Positions 22,614-29,800 of a stretch of DNA of 35,844 bases are shown here, in pieces. The notes below the pieces were generated by a model. That model saw nothing but the letters and a program-made list of their open reading frames with translations, searched no databases and was not told where the DNA came from. Location of the stretch: contig UQOJ01000016.1 in assembly GCA_900542635.1 (NCBI GenBank), positions 1 through 35,844 on the forward strand. Direction: 5' to 3'. The position numbers were made by a program, and so were the translations under genes. Numbering within the stretch: position 1 is the first letter of the stretch; every line of letters begins with the position of its first letter. This stretch comes from an uncultured Collinsella sp. GTDB lineage: Bacteria > Actinomycetota > Coriobacteriia > Coriobacteriales > Coriobacteriaceae.

Positions 22614-23699
22614 TTACAGCGCAAAGGCGTCGACGTCGCCCCAGTGGCGGCGCAGAGTGATGGCGGCAGCGGGCTCGGTATTGTCAAAGATGACCGACCA
22701 TTGCGTATTGCTGGTGATGTCTTCCGGATTGGGCTCTTGGGCTGCGGCGCGAAGGGCCTTCCAAGCGACTGCCTCGTCCTGGGCACCGGCGTGGGCGTCA
22801 AGGACATCGGCGATTGCGACGGCGCGCTCTTTACCATGGCCCAGCTCGTCATTCTTTTGGTTGGGCAGCACTTCGTCGCCATAGCAAGCGTAGAAGTTCG
22901 TAACCTGGCGTACAGGAGTCGCTTTGAAAGCACGGTTCGGATCGCGCGGATCCCACTCTACTACGCGCGCGTCACCGGCGGCGTCGTTGATAAAGAAGTG
23001 GTAATCGCGTCCTGCCATGGCGTGCATGTCGTAGGCGGAAAGCAGGTCGACAGCTTCTTGCGTGGTGGCGGCACGGTCGAGCACCAGACGGATGGCGAGC
23101 GAGGTATTGATGACGGGGCGTTGCGTGTCCTGGTCACAGGGCTTGGAATCCAGAGTGAGTACGGCAATGGACACGCCGCATTCGTTAACACCGTCGAGCT
23201 GGGCAAACGGGCCCATGAGTGCGGCGGCGCGTCCGCCGACGGAGTCAAGCGGAGTGTTATCACCCAGGTTGTTAAGGGCAGCAAACCCGATGGAGGCATA
23301 GCCGTCGCGTGGGTGATTGCGCACCAGCAGCGCCGAGGTGTCGTCCTTAAAGTCGTAATTGCGACCGGTGCGCACGCGGCCTTCGGCATCTACGGCGACA
23401 AAAGCGCTGCAGGCAAACTGGGGCGCCCGGACATGTACCGGCACACCGGGCAGCACCTGCGCCACCACGGCATCGATGTAGGCCTGGTCGTCGCGCACGC
23501 CAGCGGCGATGATGCGATCAAGATCGTAGCCGTAGGCGATGTCGATTGCGTACAGGTCATAGCCATCCGCGTAGCCGGTCAAGCGTTTGAGCGACGCGGC
23601 GGACTTGATTTGCTTGTGATAAATGATACCGGTGGCAGCGGCAAGGCCGACGGCGACTCCCGCGACACCGCAGGCGATGGCAACGTTACGTTGCTTCAT
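22614..23699 (-). CDS. Ntn-type linear amide C-N hydrolase, membrane-anchored
   Basis: A 361-residue protein related to choloylglycine hydrolase and acyl-transferase (C45/C59-like) N-terminal nucleophile enzymes. The putative nucleophile is Cys97 in QFACSAFVAV, followed by the family pattern RTGRNYDF (Arg and Asp near the site) and the asparagine-containing DGVNECGVSIAV. An N-terminal hydrophobic segment (about 6-26, VAIACGVAGVAVGLAAATGII) should anchor or export it. Because the cysteine is internal, activity would need cleavage before Cys97. The substrate is unknown; bile-salt hydrolase, penicillin acylase and ceramidase relatives share this fold. The ATG at 23697-23699 has GAGAGGAG upstream. 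It is on the same strand as pfkA, 139 bases away. Confidence 0.75.
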   Translation of the reverse strand: MKQRNVAIACGVAGVAVGLAAATGIIYHKQIKSAASLKRLTGYADGYDLYAIDIAYGYDLDRIIAAGVRDDQAYIDAVVAQVLPGVPVHVRAPQFACSAFVAVDAEGRVRTGRNYDFKDDTSALLVRNHPRDGYASIGFAALNNLGDNTPLDSVGGRAAALMGPFAQLDGVNECGVSIAVLTLDSKPCDQDTQRPVINTSLAIRLVLDRAATTQEAVDLLSAYDMHAMAGRDYHFFINDAAGDARVVEWDPRDPNRAFKATPVRQVTNFYACYGDEVLPNQKNDELGHGKERAVAIADVLDAHAGAQDEAVAWKALRAAAQEPNPEDITSNTQWSVIFDNTEPAAAITLRRHWGDVDAFAL

Positions 23700-23860
23700 G
23701 ACGGCTCCTCTCGTCCTGTTAGCGTAATTGTCGCAAAAGGTGCACGGGCATGATGGCTCAACTTGGTGAGCGGCGCGGGATTAAACACGGAATGAAGAGT
23801 GCGGCGCTGGCGCGGCGGGGTATGCTGGAGGGGACCATCAACCCAGTGAAAGGGGAGAGC

Positions 23861-25246
23861 ATGACAGATCAGGAAACGCCCGAGCGCGTGCACGTGACGG
23901 CCGACGATATCGAAGCCGCCAACGACCTTATCGACTTTATCGAGGCATGCCCCAGCATGTTTCATACGGCGGCGACCATTATGGCCGAGCTCGACGAGGC
24001 GGGCTTTACCTACCTGCCCGAGAACGCGGCGTGGGATATCGAGCCGGGCGGTCGCTACTACACGCAGCGCAACACCTCGAGCGTCATCGCCTTTAAGGTG
24101 GGCGAGGACCTGGCCGCAACGTGGGGCGAGGACGGCGTTGCCGGCGACTATCATTTTCAGCTCACGGCGTCGCATAGCGACTCACCGACGTTTAAGGTCA
24201 AGGCCGTGCCCGAGCTCGACGGTGCGGGCGAGACGCTGCGCCTGAACACCGAGGCCTACGGCGGCATGATCGACTACACCTGGTTTGATCGTCCGCTGGC
24301 GCTCGCGGGCCGTGTGCTGGTGCGTGAGGGCGACCGTATCGAGAGCCGCCTGCTCGCCACCGAGCGCGAGGTCGCTATCATTCCGAGCCTCGCCATCCAC
24401 ATGAACCGCGGCGTCAACGAGGGCTTTGCGCCCAATCGCGCCGTCGACCTGTGCCCGCTCATCAGCGCCGGCGAGCTTAAGCAGGGCGATTTTGATGCCC
24501 TGATTGCCGACGAGCTGGACGTTGAGCCCGAGCAGATTTTGAGCCGCGATCTGTTCTTGGTCAATCACCAGGATGCGCGTATTTGGGGCTGGGCCGACGA
24601 GTTTATCTCGACGCCCAAGCTCGACGACCTGGCCTGCGCCTACACCTCGCTGCAGGCATTTTTGGGTGCCGAGAACGCGCACGACGTCTCGGTCTTCTGC
24701 TGCTTCGATAACGAGGAGGTTGGCTCCGAGACCAAGCAGGGTGCCATGTCGACCTTCTTGGCCGATGCACTGCGCCGCATTAACGGCTCGCTGGGCTTTG
24801 ACGACGAATCGTACCACCGTGCGCTTGCTGCCTCGATGCTCGTGAGCTGCGACAACGCACATGCCGTGCATCCCAACCATGCCGAGAAGTGTGACGCCCG
24901 CAACCAGGTGGTACTCAACGGCGGTATTGTCATCAAGGAGGCAGCCAACCAGCACTACTGCACCGATGCCTTTAGCCGCGCGGTGTTCCAGGCCATCTGC
25001 GATGACGCCGACGTGCCCACGCAGGCCTTCGCCAACAAGAGCGATATGGCCGGCGGTTCTACCCTCGGTAACTTGTCCAATATGCAGGCGAGCATGCATG
25101 CCGTGGACGTGGGCCTGCCGCAGCTGGCCATGCACTCGAGCTACGAGACCGGCGGCGTGCGCGACGTGATGTACGCCATCCGCGCCCTCACGGCCTTCTA
25201 CGAGCGCGACCTAACCATCAACGGCGCCGAAAGCGTGGAGCTCTAA
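23861..25246 (+). CDS. apeB: M18 family aspartyl aminopeptidase
   Basis: A 461-residue cytoplasmic zinc aminopeptidase of family M18, which removes N-terminal acidic or other residues from peptides. Metal and catalytic motifs are visible: ASHSDSPTFKVK with His105 and Asp107, PKLDDLACAY (bridging Asp), CCFDNEEVGSETKQGA (Glu-Glu pair) and the C-terminal LAMHSSYETGGVRD with the last zinc His. CDNAHAVHPNH is the conserved M18 segment. ATG23861 follows AGGGGAGAGC. It is divergent from the Ntn hydrolase. The neighbouring short frame begins immediately after its stop. Confidence 0.93.
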   Translation: MTDQETPERVHVTADDIEAANDLIDFIEACPSMFHTAATIMAELDEAGFTYLPENAAWDIEPGGRYYTQRNTSSVIAFKVGEDLAATWGEDGVAGDYHFQLTASHSDSPTFKVKAVPELDGAGETLRLNTEAYGGMIDYTWFDRPLALAGRVLVREGDRIESRLLATEREVAIIPSLAIHMNRGVNEGFAPNRAVDLCPLISAGELKQGDFDALIADELDVEPEQILSRDLFLVNHQDARIWGWADEFISTPKLDDLACAYTSLQAFLGAENAHDVSVFCCFDNEEVGSETKQGAMSTFLADALRRINGSLGFDDESYHRALAASMLVSCDNAHAVHPNHAEKCDARNQVVLNGGIVIKEAANQHYCTDAFSRAVFQAICDDADVPTQAFANKSDMAGGSTLGNLSNMQASMHAVDVGLPQLAMHSSYETGGVRDVMYAIRALTAFYERDLTINGAESVEL

Positions 25247-25429
25247 ATGCAAGCCGAAGACGAGAAGACCGGGGGCAGGTCTCAACTAATCGATCAGGGG
25301 TCGAAGCTGTTCGCCACCGCTTGCCATGAATCGGGAATCGACGTGTCCAACGCGTGGCCAGCGAGCGATGAAGAACTCAAGCGTAGCGCCTATTCGGACC
25401 ATTATGGTAAGGAGATGGACTGGCTCTAA
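25247..25429 (+). CDS. Small hypothetical protein, possibly a gene remnant
   Basis: A 60-codon frame starts at the ATG that directly follows the apeB stop (TAA-ATG). It encodes a polar, acidic peptide including GSKLFATACHESGIDVSN and WPASDEELKRSAYSDHYGKEMDW. The peptide has ordinary amino-acid composition and no repeats, so it could be real and coupled to apeB. It has no ribosome binding site of its own beyond the end of apeB, and no recognised domain. It may be the tail of a lost longer gene. Confidence 0.35.
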   Translation: MQAEDEKTGGRSQLIDQGSKLFATACHESGIDVSNAWPASDEELKRSAYSDHYGKEMDWL

Positions 25430-25505
25430 TAGGCGAAACGTCGAAAACGCCAGATGAATGCCTGATATCACTTTGACAAAAGTATCGCAGGCAAAACCAA
25501 CGTAA

Positions 25506-25536
25506 TGGTGCAAACTAACCTGACCCCATTGCACCA
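25506..25536 (-). repeat. GGGACAG-loop hairpin, divergent copy 3
   Basis: Stem TGGTGCAA (25506-25513) with TTGCACCA (25529-25536). On the minus strand the loop reads TGGGGTCAGGTTAGT. Its core GGGGTCAGGTTAG lines up with GGGGACAGACTTA of copy 1 and AGGGACAGGTTTA of copy 4. Confidence 0.6.
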
Positions 25537-25587
25537 AACAGCTGGACTGAGTTGTTAAGGCCCCACAGGTTGAGCAAACGTCAGCGA

Positions 25588-25687
25588 GCGACGTCCAGAG
25601 CGAACAAGTTGGCATGAAAAGGGCGAGGCATTGACCTTCTGGTCATGCCTCGCCTCTTGAATGACAAATTGTCGTTCTGGACGTCGC
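25588..25687. repeat. 100-base MITE-like hairpin
   Basis: The whole segment folds on itself: GCGACGTCCAGA (25588-25599) with TCTGGACGTCGC (25676-25687), then ACAAGTTGGCAT with ATGACAAATTGT (two mismatches). Last comes GCGAGGCATTGACC-TTCT-GGTCATGCCTCGC, with one bulged T. It lies between convergent transcripts. Confidence 0.75.
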
Positions 25688-25702
25688 GCAGCATCGACCA
25701 GT

Positions 25703-25724
25703 CCGTCGTTCGTTAGAACGACGG
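25703..25724. repeat. Perfect short hairpin
   Basis: CCGTCGTTC-GTTA-GAACGACGG, a 9-bp perfect stem, 54 bases past the end of the minus-strand dehydrogenase gene. No T-run. Confidence 0.5.
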
Positions 25725-25747
25725 AACCAAAGGCGCAGCGTCGAGGG

Positions 25748-25775
25748 GTTCCGGCGTTTGGCAAAACGCCGGAAC
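25748..25775 (-). terminator. Hairpin directly after the dehydrogenase gene
   Basis: GTTCCGGCGTTT-GGCA-AAACGCCGGAAC, a perfect 12-bp stem two bases past the stop of the minus-strand gene. The minus-strand tail (CCCTCGACG) lacks a T-run, so termination is plausible but not classic. Confidence 0.5.
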
Positions 25776-25777
25776 AA

Positions 25778-26713
25778 TTAGTGTTCGATCCAACAACGTA
25801 AAGTTTCGCCGGCTTGCAGGTGACGCAGATTCTCTGCGGCAATGTCGACCACGTTGTTGAGCGTGGCGGCCAGGTGGAACCAGCCGGAGACGTGCGGCGT
25901 GATGAGCATGTTAGGCGCATCCCACACGGGGCTTGTCTCAGGCAGCGGCTCGGGGTCGGTGACGTCGACCGCGGCGCCGGCGAGATGACCCGACTCCAGG
26001 GCGGCAACCAAGTCGTCGGCGACCACAAGGTCGCCGCGGCCGCCGTTGGCAAAGAAGGCGCCCGGTTTCATCGCGGCGAAGAACTCGGCGTTCGCCAGGC
26101 CGCGGGTCTCGGGTGTGCTGGGCATAAAGGATGCGACGATGTCAGCCTCGGCCAGGCGCTCGGACAGGGCGTCCATGCTGTCCATGTCCTCAAACACAAT
26201 GGGGTAGACGAGCGGATGGCGCTTGATGCCGCGGACGTGCGCACCCATGTTGCGGCAGAGCGTGGCAAAGTGGCCGCCAATGTCGCCCGCGCCCAGCACC
26301 AGCACGTTGGCATTTTTGAGCGAGGTGACCGGCCCCAAATCCTCCCAGCGATGTTCGCGCTGCAAGTCGTGATAGCCGGGCAGGCGCTTCATCATAGACA
26401 GCACCATGGCAAACATGTGCTCGCTTACGGCCTGGCCGTAGGCGCCCACCGAGCAAGACAGTTTGGCGTCGGCCGGCACGGTGCCGGCGGCAAGGTAGTC
26501 GTCATAGCCCGCGGTCTGCAGTTGCAACAGCTGGAGATGCTCGCATGCCGTGAGCATGTCAGGGTTGATGTTGCCCAAGATCACGTCGGCATCGGCGACC
26601 TGTTCGCGCGTGATGGCGTCGGCACTCGTGTAGATAAAGTCCTCGCCCGGAGCGCTCGACTCAAGAATTCCGCGATGGCGGTCGTTGACGGGCAACAAAA
26701 CCAGGATGTTCAC
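25778..26713 (-). CDS. NAD-dependent D-2-hydroxyacid dehydrogenase
   Basis: A 311-residue cytoplasmic oxidoreductase of the D-isomer 2-hydroxyacid dehydrogenase family, interconverting 2-keto and D-2-hydroxy acids. The Rossmann motif is VLVLGAGDIGGHFA. The catalytic Arg lies in FFANGGRGDLV, the acidic residue in DVTDPEPLPETSP, and the catalytic His in LITPHVSGW. The start is GTG at 26711-26713, giving MNILVLLPVNDRHRG with GGAGAGGA 8 bases upstream. The frame stays open to an ATG at 26779, but that extension is encoded by a dispersed repeat (26734-26766) and is not credible. Substrate is not assignable; glyoxylate, hydroxypyruvate or 2-ketoisocaproate are family options. Confidence 0.88.
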   Translation of the reverse strand: MNILVLLPVNDRHRGILESSAPGEDFIYTSADAITREQVADADVILGNINPDMLTACEHLQLLQLQTAGYDDYLAAGTVPADAKLSCSVGAYGQAVSEHMFAMVLSMMKRLPGYHDLQREHRWEDLGPVTSLKNANVLVLGAGDIGGHFATLCRNMGAHVRGIKRHPLVYPIVFEDMDSMDALSERLAEADIVASFMPSTPETRGLANAEFFAAMKPGAFFANGGRGDLVVADDLVAALESGHLAGAAVDVTDPEPLPETSPVWDAPNMLITPHVSGWFHLAATLNNVVDIAAENLRHLQAGETLRCWIEH

Positions 26714-26733
26714 AAGCAGTCCTCTCCGCTTGA

Positions 26734-26766
26734 CCTGCCAAAAAGGGACAGGTTTATTTTGGCAGG
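26734..26766 (+). repeat. GGGACAG-loop hairpin, copy 4 (intact)
   Basis: CCTGCCAAAA (26734-26743), loop AGGGACAGGTTTA, TTTTGGCAGG (26757-26766): a perfect 10-bp stem with a 13-base loop, the same geometry as 5474-5506. The stretch 26738-26772 matches 17295-17329 in inverse orientation at 34 of 35 positions. Confidence 0.85.
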
Positions 26767-26846
26767 TTTTATCAGGCAAAACGCTATAAAAACGCCGGGC
26801 TTCGCGACGGCTAACATATCCATCGCGAAGCCCGGCGCATCTACAG

Positions 26847-27734
26847 CTACCAGCTCAGCAGCTCGTAACCGTCCTCGGTCACCACGAGCTGTACCTCGCA
26901 CTGGGCCGAATCGCTGCCGTCCTTGGTGCGCACGCACCAACCGTCACCCTTGCTGATCTTGATGTCGGGCGCTCCCGCATTGACCATGGGCTCGATGGTA
27001 AAGACCATGCCCGGGGCCATGATGGTGTCCACATCGGGCGCCTCGGTGGTAAAGCCCACAAACGGGTCCTCGTGGAACTCCTTGCCAATGCCGTGTCCGC
27101 CGTACTCGCGCACCACGCTAAAGCCGGCGTCCTCGACCGTCTTTTGCACGGCCTCGGCCATGACGGAAAGCGGCAGCCACGGCTTGACGGCGGCAAGGCC
27201 CGCCTCCACGCTGGCGCGGGTGACGTCGACCAGGCGCTGGCGCTCGGCCGAGACCTCGCCGATGCAGAACATGCGGCTCGAGTCGCTAAAGTAGCCGTCA
27301 AGAATCGTGGAGCAGTCCACGTTGATGATATCGCCCTCGTGCAGCACGTCCGTATCGCAGGGAATACCGTGGCAGACCACATCGTTGATCGAGGTGCACA
27401 CGCTCTTGGGGTAGCCCTCGTAGTTGAGGTCGGCCGGCGTGCCACCGTGCTCGACGGTGTAGTCGTAGATCATCTGGTCGATTTGGTTGGTGGTCATGCC
27501 CGCGGCGATGTGTTCGCCCACATAATCAAGCACGCCCACGTTGATGGCGGCCGAGCGCTTGATGCCCTCGATATCGGCGGGCGTCTTGTAGAGCGTGCGG
27601 GGCAAGACCTCCCAGCCCTCTTCCCACAAGCGCTCGAGGCGCTCATCAAAGGCACTGTGGCATTTCTTATATTTTTTGCCGCTGCCGCACCAGCAAGCGT
27701 CGTTGCGGCCGGGTACAGGTCCATTGTCAAACAT
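26847..27734 (-). CDS. map: Methionine aminopeptidase with SEC-C zinc motif
   Basis: A 295-residue type I methionine aminopeptidase that removes the initiator methionine from new proteins. The N-terminal extension GRNDACWCGSGKKYKKCH (residues 9-26) is a SEC-C-type zinc motif (Cys14, Cys16, Cys25, His26), as in the longer MAP variants and SecA tails, and may help ribosome or protein docking. The catalytic domain shows CTSINDVVCHGIP, the metal Asp pair in INVDCSTILDGYFSDSSRMF, EYGGHGIGKEFHEDP (His) and FTIEPMV (Glu). The ATG at 27732-27734 is preceded by GAAAGGAAG. A possible -10, TATACT, lies at 27765-27760 on the minus strand. Confidence 0.94.
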   Translation of the reverse strand: MFDNGPVPGRNDACWCGSGKKYKKCHSAFDERLERLWEEGWEVLPRTLYKTPADIEGIKRSAAINVGVLDYVGEHIAAGMTTNQIDQMIYDYTVEHGGTPADLNYEGYPKSVCTSINDVVCHGIPCDTDVLHEGDIINVDCSTILDGYFSDSSRMFCIGEVSAERQRLVDVTRASVEAGLAAVKPWLPLSVMAEAVQKTVEDAGFSVVREYGGHGIGKEFHEDPFVGFTTEAPDVDTIMAPGMVFTIEPMVNAGAPDIKISKGDGWCVRTKDGSDSAQCEVQLVVTEDGYELLSW

Positions 27735-27789
27735 GGCTAACTTCCTTTCATTCGCAGCTAGTATAGCCCACTCACAGGGCAGCTGCGCG

Positions 27790-28566
27790 CTAGTAGCTCA
27801 CCTGGCAGGGAATGCCGAGGGCTCGGACGCGCGCGGCAATGGCGTCGAGCACCTCGGGCGCTGCTTTGGCAAGGCCGGCGACCGGCGTCTCGCGCGCCAC
27901 CGTGTAGATGGTCGCTTCTTGTGGGCGAATGCGCTCAAGCGCCGCGAGCCAAGGGGCAACGCACTCCTCGCCGGTGTTGTCGATGGGCTTGCCCTGATAC
28001 TCGCCGGTCAAAAAGATCGTCTGGATAATAACGTGACCGTCAAAGCTTGCGAACGTCTCAATCTGGTGCTCGACGTCGTAGGGGCCAACAGGCTGGTCGA
28101 GCAGCTGGATAAACGCCGGATCGACGGTATCGAGCTTAAGAATGTTGTCGTCGACCATCATGAGCGCGTCGTGCACCTCGGGGCGGTCGGCGCGCGTACC
28201 GTTTGAGAGCACGGCGATTTTGGAGTTTGGGGCAAGCTCGTCGCGCAGCGCGACGGCGCCGCTGATGGCCTGCGGAAACTCCGGTGCAGCGGTGGGCTCG
28301 CCGTTGCCTGCGAAGGTGATCACATCGGGGAGCTCGCCCTCGGCTGCCATCTCGCGCAGCTTTGCCTCGAGCGCGTCGAGTACCGCGGCGGCTGTGTTGT
28401 ACGGCTCATGGCAGGGGCGCTCGGCGTTGAGGCCGTTTTCGCAGTAAATGCAGTCGAACGTGCAGATTTTGCCGCTGGCCGGCATCATGTTGACGCCGAG
28501 CGAGAGACCAAGGCGACGGCTGCGAACGGGCCCAAAGATGGGGCTGGCATTCAAAAACGTAGACAT
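27790..28566 (-). CDS. Radical SAM protein, COG0731-like
   Basis: A 258-residue radical SAM enzyme. The cluster motif is CTFDCIYC (Cx3Cx2C, about residues 35-42), preceded by the diagnostic N-terminus PIFGPVRSRRLGLSLGVNMMP of the COG0731 group. The SAM-binding ITFAGNGEPTAAPEF follows. COG0731 includes archaeal wyosine synthase relatives and many bacterial proteins of unknown role; no function is assigned. The start is ATG at 28564-28566, with GAGGAG 9 bases upstream. ATG28572 is too close to that site, and the open frame further upstream has no support. The stop is 55 bases before the map start, so the two may form one operon. Confidence 0.82.
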   Translation of the reverse strand: MSTFLNASPIFGPVRSRRLGLSLGVNMMPASGKICTFDCIYCENGLNAERPCHEPYNTAAAVLDALEAKLREMAAEGELPDVITFAGNGEPTAAPEFPQAISGAVALRDELAPNSKIAVLSNGTRADRPEVHDALMMVDDNILKLDTVDPAFIQLLDQPVGPYDVEHQIETFASFDGHVIIQTIFLTGEYQGKPIDNTGEECVAPWLAALERIRPQEATIYTVARETPVAGLAKAAPEVLDAIAARVRALGIPCQVSY

Positions 28567-28791
28567 AGGCATATGCTCCTCAAGACAATTGTGCCTAAGC
28601 ATAGCATCGGCTCCAAAGCAAGGTGCGGGCTCTTGCTTTACAAGTTTCGTTTTTTCACGTCGCCCATTATGCCGTGCCATGAAAAGCCTCGGGTCGGGTA
28701 CAGTTAATCTGTTAACAAGGCGTAAGGCAATGCGGGCCCATCCAACTGCGCTGACGTGCAACTGGATGAGCATTGATGATGGGGGCACAAC

Positions 28792-29589
28792 ATGGATTTT
28801 ACGGTCGAGAATGCGGGCACCACGATTGCCTGTCGCGAATATGCCGGCCCAGATGTGTCGCCTGATACTCCTGCCTTGGTGTGCGTGCACGGCGCTTGTG
28901 TCGACGGCACATTTTTTGACGGTATCGCTTGTGAGCTCAGCCGCAACTACCGCGTAATTGCCTACGACCGCCGCGGCTGCGGTGGCAGCAGCGATGCGGC
29001 AGACGGCAGCTATGATCTTGCCGCACAGGCCGCCGACCTGCAAGCCGTGATCGAACACGTTGGCGCTCCGGCAAATGTGCTTGCGCATAGCGCCGGTACG
29101 TTGGTGGCGCTGGAGCTTCTTCGCGCCGAACCCCATCTCGTCGCCCGTGCGATTCTGCATGAGCCGGCTGTGCCGGCCGAAGGCGTCGGCATGGGCGCAG
29201 CCCCGGTTTTGCTCGATATGATTGCGGCCGGAAAGGTTTCAAGGGCGCTCCGGCTTTTCTTGGGAGCCCTCGGCGACTTGGACCCCGAGGCTCCCGGGAC
29301 GACCGAAGCGGAAGTCAAACATGCCCTGCGCAATGGTCGTTGCTTTATGGCCAATGAATACGGAACAAATATGACATATGCTCCCGACTGGGAGCACGCC
29401 CGCGCGTCAAAGGCGGTGTCGGCCGTGTTTTTGGGCGAGCTTTCGGTCGATACACCCCGCGAGGCTGGCACGCGAGCGGCTGCCGAATATCTCGATTGCC
29501 CCCTTGTGACGATCCCGGGCGCGCATAACGGTCTGCGCGATCGCCCCGTTACGGCGGCAAACGCCGTTCGCGATGTCTTGGAGCGTTAG
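28792..29589 (+). CDS. Alpha/beta hydrolase
   Basis: A 265-residue soluble alpha/beta-hydrolase-fold protein. The oxyanion-hole motif is VCVHGACVDG. The nucleophile elbow is AHSAG with the serine near residue 102; the first glycine of GxSxG is replaced by alanine. The terminal histidine is in IPGAHNGLRDRP. YDRRGCGGSS resembles the 'YDxRGxGxS' strand of esterase and haloperoxidase-like members. No signal peptide is seen. Substrate is unknown. It is divergent from the radical SAM gene across 225 bases, and no clear ribosome binding site precedes ATG28792 (GGGGGCACAAC). Confidence 0.82.
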   Translation: MDFTVENAGTTIACREYAGPDVSPDTPALVCVHGACVDGTFFDGIACELSRNYRVIAYDRRGCGGSSDAADGSYDLAAQAADLQAVIEHVGAPANVLAHSAGTLVALELLRAEPHLVARAILHEPAVPAEGVGMGAAPVLLDMIAAGKVSRALRLFLGALGDLDPEAPGTTEAEVKHALRNGRCFMANEYGTNMTYAPDWEHARASKAVSAVFLGELSVDTPREAGTRAAAEYLDCPLVTIPGAHNGLRDRPVTAANAVRDVLER

Positions 29590-29800
29590 CACGCTCGACG
29601 ACCTGCGGGGAGGGGGGCTGTTAGCGTTTCGTCATTGTTAACGAATGCGCCCATAACCGCGCGTCCGCGGCTCCATTATCGCCGCTTGCCAGGTCATAAA
29701 AATGTAACGATAATCGCGCGTTTGCCTTCAGCTGTTAGATGTTACCCTTGTACCAATTGATATGCACCGTTGCCGTGCGTAACGATAGGAAGGGCCCCAT

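Larger units (their letters stand above)
25430..25777. other. 348-base intergenic region with four hairpins
   Basis: It holds a GGGACAG-type loop hairpin (25506-25536), a 100-base single hairpin (25588-25687) and two short perfect hairpins (25703-25724 and 25748-25775). No gene was recognised. Confidence 0.7.

Noticed and set aside
22548..23753. 401-codon plus-strand frame opposite the Ntn hydrolase
   Set aside because: A shadow of the real gene; no family motif, and the minus-strand gene has a good ribosome binding site and domain motifs.
26714..26779. N-terminal extension of the D-2-hydroxyacid dehydrogenase
   Set aside because: The extra codons come from the dispersed hairpin repeat and precede a GTG start with a proper ribosome binding site.
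28567..29160. Upstream extension of the radical SAM gene
   Set aside because: The open frame continues but overlaps the alpha/beta hydrolase gene; GAGGAG points to the start at 28566 and the family N-terminus begins there.
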